Shown: positions 59,635-64,000 of the stretch, one piece after another
How the letters are laid out: the number at the start of each line of letters is the position of its first letter
How positions within the stretch are numbered: position 1 is the stretch's first letter
NCBI RefSeq assembly: GCF_037893015.1
Contig: NC_133666.1
Location: forward strand, 468,311,642 to 468,375,641
Direction of reading: 5' to 3'
Origin: Macrotis lagotis
Taxonomy: Eukaryota; Chordata; Mammalia; Peramelemorphia; Peramelidae
Length of the DNA stretch: 64,000 bases
Position numbers and translations under genes: made by a program
Notes under the pieces: generated by a model
Database searches by the model: none
Seen by the model: only the letters and a program-made list of their open reading frames with translations
What the model was told of the DNA's origin: nothing

Positions 59635-60980
59635 TGTGGATAAGGGAAAATTTATGACCAAACAAGAGATAGTGGGGATCATGGGAATTAAAATGGATAA
59701 TTTTGATTACATGAAATTGAAAACAAATTCTTCCATAAATAAAATCCATGTAGTCAATATTAGAAAGAGATCAGGAAGCTGGCAGAAAAAATTTTTTATA
59801 GATAATTTCTCTGATAAAGGCCTAATTACTCAATTATATAGGCAACTGAGCCAAATTTATAAAAATAAGAGCCATTACCCAATTTACAAATGGCCAAAGA
59901 TATGAACAGGTAGATTTCAGAAAGAGAAACCAAGTTATTGATAGTCACATGAAAAAAAGTGCTCTAAATGAGTACTGATCAGAGACATGCAAATTAAAAC
60001 AATTCTGAAGTACCATTTCATACCTATCAGATTAACTAATATAGGAAAGAAAAGTGATAAATGCTGGAGGGAATGTGGAAAAACTGATATATTAGTACAC
60101 TGTTGTAGAGTTGTGAACTCATCCAACTGTTATGGGAGACAATTTGAAATTATGCCCAAAGGGCTATAAAACTATGCCCAGAAATGCCTCTACTCTGTCT
60201 ATATCCCCAGAAGATCAAAGAAAATATAAAAACCTATTTGCACAAAAAATATTTCTAGCAGCTATTTTTGTAGTGGCAAAGAATTAGAATTTAATGTGGT
60301 ATTTAACAGTTGAGGAATGGCTGAAGAAGTTGATTGTGATGGTGTACCATTGTGCTTAAGAAATGATGGGCAGGATGATTTTGGCAAACCTGAGAAGGAT
60401 CATATGAACTCATGCAAAGTGAAATAAACAGAACCAGGAGAACATTGTATATAATAGCAGCCATTTTGCAAGGATGATCTACTGTGAAAGACTTAGCTAC
60501 TGTGATCTAGACGATGGTCCAAAATAATTCCACAAGACTTTTGATGAAAAATAAAATCTGTTTTCAGAGGTAACTACTGAGAGCCAACTAGGTGGCATAG
60601 TGGAAGGGGCAGCTGGGTGGGGTGGTGGATAGACAGTCAGGAGGACTTGAGTTCAAATCCATCCTCAGACACTTAATAATTACCTAGCTATGTGACCTTG
60701 GGCAAGTCACTTAACCCTATTGCCTTGCCAAAAAAACAAAACAAAGCAGAGAGAACTGCTGAAATCTGAGTGTAGATTGAATCATATGTTGTTTACTTTA
60801 TATATTTTTTGTTTTTTATTTTTTTGAATCATTGCTATATTGAAATACTTTTTGCATGGCTTATAATTGATATCATAATGCCTACCTTCTCAATGGATGG
60901 GGGGAAGAGACTGGAGAAAAGAAGAATTTGGAACTCAAAATTGTTAAAAAAAATGTTAAAAATAAAAAAATATTTAAAAA
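59635..60980 (+). mobile_element. 5'-truncated L1 (ORF2 C-terminal part and 3' UTR), split by a SINE
   Basis: aaaatttatgaccaaacaag, gattacatgaaattgaaaac, cctaattactcaattatata, aaatggccaaagatatgaac, agacatgcaaattaaaac, ttatgcccaaagggctataa, gtagtggcaaagaattag, gaacattgtatataatagc, 3' UTR, A-rich end near 60,980. Frames at 59,636-59,905 and 59,987-60,169 are ORF2 remnants. Confidence 0.85.
60581..60746 (+). repeat. WSINE1-type SINE with a duplicated head
   Basis: Two heads in a row: aactaggtggcatagtgga, then aggggcagctgggtggggtg. A normal body and A-rich tail follow. The whole is bracketed by cagaggtaactactga (60,565-60,580) and cagagagaactgctga (60,747-60,762). Confidence 0.85.
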
Positions 60981-61054
60981 GAAAATGAACTCCTTATTTC
61001 TGTAGATAATCAGAGAATAATGAAAATATCAAATTTGAGGACAGCAAATTATCT

Positions 61055-61155
61055 TACAGATTATAATATCTCTTTTTTTGACAGTTGATGAAAGTGAAGT
61101 TAAATGACTTTCCTAAAGTCATTTTATTGGGGAAATAGGGACTTAAACTAAAGTA
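61055..61155 (-). repeat. MIR-like SINE, antisense
   Basis: ttgatgaaagtgaagttaaa, gactttcctaaagtc, gggacttaaactaaag. Confidence 0.45.
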
Positions 61156-61959
61156 TTATATTATAAGGTGGTTTTTAAATTTTTGTTTTGCTTTTGCTAT
61201 TAGACTGCATGTACTATATCATGATAAGGTATGTTTTAGAAAGAATTCTTGTAGCAGCGGACTTCTGTGTTCCTTTAAAGCTTCTAAAATTCGATGATTT
61301 TATGAATGCTTATTCTTTCTTCCTTCTCTTACTACTCAAGGCCAATTTATCAACAACCAAATTGTCTTGGACAGACACCAAGCTCTTTGATCTAATTTCA
61401 TCCTTATCACTGTTTTTTTTTAAACAAGAGAAACTGAATTTTACTCCTGACTTTTCCTTGTCCTTTATCTCTCATAATTTAGTTAAGTCTATTTCATAGT
61501 ACATTCTTTCATTTTTTTTAACCTAGAAAAAAAGAGTACCTGCCCAGGTACTCTTCTACTTTCTATGATCTCTTTATTTTCTAACTCTTATTTACTTAGT
61601 AAAACTTCCTCTTTTCTCTTCTTTTTTCTTCCTTTTTTAAATCAAATAAAGCACTAATAAATGTAAATAAAACTATAAAAATCATTTTAATAAATTCTGA
61701 TTTATTAGTAATAGTGTTTCAAAGAAAGGATAGCTATAAGTTATGAAGTATTTTGGAACTTTATGAAGTAAAATTAAATATCATGAAGAACCTGTACCAT
61801 TGATCTTTGAACAATTACAGAATACCTTTTCAAAATTTCCTCTAAATTGTCCAGCTTTATAATGTTCCATTAATTAAATCCATTTTTCCCCTTCAAAAAG
61901 AGAATCCATATGTCTTCTAACTATGATACATAATTGGATGGATATTCCATGGACTTCAT
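61156..61959. other. No gene recognised
   Basis: Unique-looking sequence. The 103-codon frame at 61,188-61,499 is leucine/phenylalanine-rich with no motif. A perfect small inverted repeat (aagagtacctg / caggtactctt, 2-bp loop) lies at 61,532-61,555. Confidence 0.45.
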
Positions 61960-62870
61960 TCATCAGGAGAGGTATCTTGGACAGATTCTATGAACAGATG
62001 ACAAACTGGACCCAAGATTGAACAGAAGGAAAAGTACTGGTTGACTTGCCTTTAGGACATTATGTAGTGCTTTAATGACACCAAGGGTCTCCCTGAAACA
62101 AAGATCCATCTTTTTTTTTAAACAATAGACTTTCCATGATGCTATTTGATTGAATGACTATGAGTCATGAAAAGGGAAACGGAGAGCCATGTGATGGGGG
62201 AGGGGGTGGTGAACTCATTGTAGCATCACAAATTAAGAAATGTGCCAAAAAAGTTGAACAAATGTCATCAGAGAGGTGGATGAATGGAAAATAAAAGGTT
62301 GGTCACATAATATTTAGCACTTAAGGAGAGCAAGTGATAGCCTATGGTCCTCCATCTATTCCACTGCGATCTATGAAATGTCAAGAGAGCTAAAGGAAGA
62401 TCTCTAACAGATTGAGTGGAGAAGTACATTAAGGATGGCATCTGATGGCATCAGAAAATGTGAGAACCAGGGCAGCTAGGTGGCGTAGTGGATAAAGCAC
62501 CAGCCTTGGAGTTAGGAGAATCTGGTCTCAAATCCAGTCTCAGATACTTAATAATTACCTAGCTGTGTGGCCTTGGGCAAGCCACTTAACCCCATTTGCC
62601 TAAAAAAAAACCTAAAAAAAACAAACAAAAAGAAAATGTGAGAACTGAAAAGATAAACCGGTTACATGGCAAGAACAAAGGATAACTGATGGACAACTTG
62701 TAAGCTATACTGAGATCCATTTGAAGTAGAAGACAAGTGGCATATGGGTGGATTCCTTTGGTGATCTTTACAGTCACATAGGATGAAAAAATAAAGATAG
62801 TGGCAATCTGAGTCATTGGAAGAAATACACACATCAATGAGATCACAAATTCCTCAAAATATCAAAATCT
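61960..62870 (+). repeat. Degenerate LINE (probably RTE-type) reverse-transcriptase C-terminal fragment
   Basis: gattgaacagaaggaaaagt, tttaatgacaccaagggtc, gaaacaaagatccatctttt, gactatgagtcatga, and after a SINE catggcaagaacaaaggat and atctttacagtcacatag. The order suggests a LINE polymerase C-terminus and tail; family uncertain. Confidence 0.45.
62468..62630 (+). repeat. WSINE1-type SINE with perfect target-site duplication
   Basis: cagggcagctaggtggcgta, aataattacctagctgtgtg, gccacttaaccccatttgcc, A-rich tail. A perfect 15-bp duplication agaaaatgtgagaac lies at 62,453-62,467 and 62,631-62,645, so this is one of the younger insertions. Confidence 0.96.
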
Positions 62871-62879
62871 TCCCTTAAA

Positions 62880-64000
62880 AATCCAGCATTCAAGATAAAT
62901 AATGATTTCTTATTTTTGACCATTGTCCAAAAAAACCCAATACTCAAGACTGCTGATCTATTAATATTTATAGACATATTGTTTTACCATGTTTGTGGAT
63001 TTAAAACAAAAACAACAAAACAAAACCTAAGAGTCAGTCCTCCATTTACACTTGGGCTTCAGTTTTCTTATCTGTAAAATGAGGGAGGACTTTATGGTTT
63101 CTAAGATCCTTTGTGAGAAAGATGAAAGAGATATGTTTAACTGGATAGAGTAATAACAACTTTGTAATGGAAAAAAACTTTGAAAGACTGAAATTCTGAT
63201 CTGTGCAAAGATGAACCATGATTCCAGAAGACCGAAGATAAAATATATTGTCCATCTCCTATTGGATGCAGAATGAAACACAGTTTTGGGAATGACCAGT
63301 GTGAAAATTTGTATTGTTGGACTACTGGAAAAAGAGAAAAATAAATGTTTGTTATTTCAAAAATGCAAGGGAAAGTCCTATTACCACCTTTCCCCAAAGA
63401 TGTTTATTTTCAAATATAAACAGCTCTATATATCCACATCCTATTGAATGTAAAATGCAATATGTCTGAACTCTGAACTAATTCTACTTTTTTTGGGAGG
63501 GGAGGGATGAGTTTAGAGGAAGACATATAAGATCAGTTATGACTTATAATGCTTGGTAGATTTTTTTTATTTGCTAAACTTTGCAAATTTTTCAATTCAA
63601 TCCTTACTTTTATTGTGGTTGGCTATCTCTATCATGGAATACATTCACCATAACCATAATAGAGTAGAGCAAAGAATAATTTATAGAAACATGTATATGC
63701 AAATAAATGAAGTGAATATGCTTTTGTTTTGGAACTATTTTTTAACACCAACCTTTTCTCTCCATTCTACTGCACTAGTATCAAGGCACTCATTTCTAGG
63801 CATTTAAATGAAGACCAGCACAAAATCAATCTTACCCATAAACCAAGGTCCTGGAGAATTTTATTTGACTTACCCAATAACCTCTCTGGACTTCTATTCA
63901 GATCATGATAATATGTTGATACACATGTGGAACAGTCATGAAATGCTAAGACTATTTCCAGAAGTGCTTTGGATATTACCATCTCTCAAAGAATTGGAGT
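62880..64000. other. No gene; small MIR 3' piece near 63,060
   Basis: Mostly unique-looking sequence. cagttttcttatctgtaaaa (63,060) is a MIR 3' fragment. Short frames on both strands show no motifs. Confidence 0.45.

Overview
The window is a gene-poor, AT-rich, CpG-depleted stretch of a mammalian nuclear genome, almost certainly marsupial. At least a dozen copies of a tRNA-derived SINE with the head ggcagctaggtggc and body aataattacctagctgtg (WSINE1-type, typical of Australian marsupials) are recognisable, together with MAR1-type SINEs, marsupial LINE-1 (L1) 3' ends, RTE-type LINEs, L2 and MIR-like SINEs. Family names were assigned from memory of the sequences, not by a database search. No bacterial, plasmid or phage features are present, and almost all ORFs over 60 codons look like chance or repeat-derived frames.

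Left part (1-13,300): a truncated RPL17 processed pseudogene lies on the minus strand at the very edge (1-233). An L2 fragment follows, then a three-layer nest (old SINE, antisense L1, SINE) at 2007-2795. The best candidate exon of an unidentified gene is at 4679-4822. A complete 3'-end L1 insertion with target-site duplications is at 6789-7539, and antisense L1 3' ends are at about 10,285-10,870 and 12,121-13,290. Middle (13,300-37,500): mostly old MIR/L2/L1 debris, several long microsatellites, a roughly 415-bp direct duplication of non-repeat sequence (25,908-26,322 and 28,118-28,535), and two SINEs inserted in turn into the same target site (28,744-29,059).

Right part (37,500-64,000): a sense L1 ORF2 fragment holds a clean hAT-type element (37,671-37,859). 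Next comes a 4.3-kb antisense L1 ORF2 relic (about 39,000-43,330) that has itself been hit by two SINEs, a 7SL RNA retrocopy (40,088-40,345, minus) and a mariner-like element, which in turn holds a younger L1 3' end. A nearly perfect 114-bp palindrome sits at 47,097-47,210. An L1 3' half at 53,513-54,883 is flanked by unusually long (about 120 bp) direct repeats. Further L1 and RTE LINE fragments fill 55,600-62,900.

No complete protein-coding gene can be supported. The window reads as intergenic DNA or a large intron. Its main value is as a layered record of transposition: L2/MIR oldest, then L1/RTE and DNA transposons, then WSINE1-type SINEs. It also holds two retrocopied host genes (RPL17, 7SL) and one possible exon.
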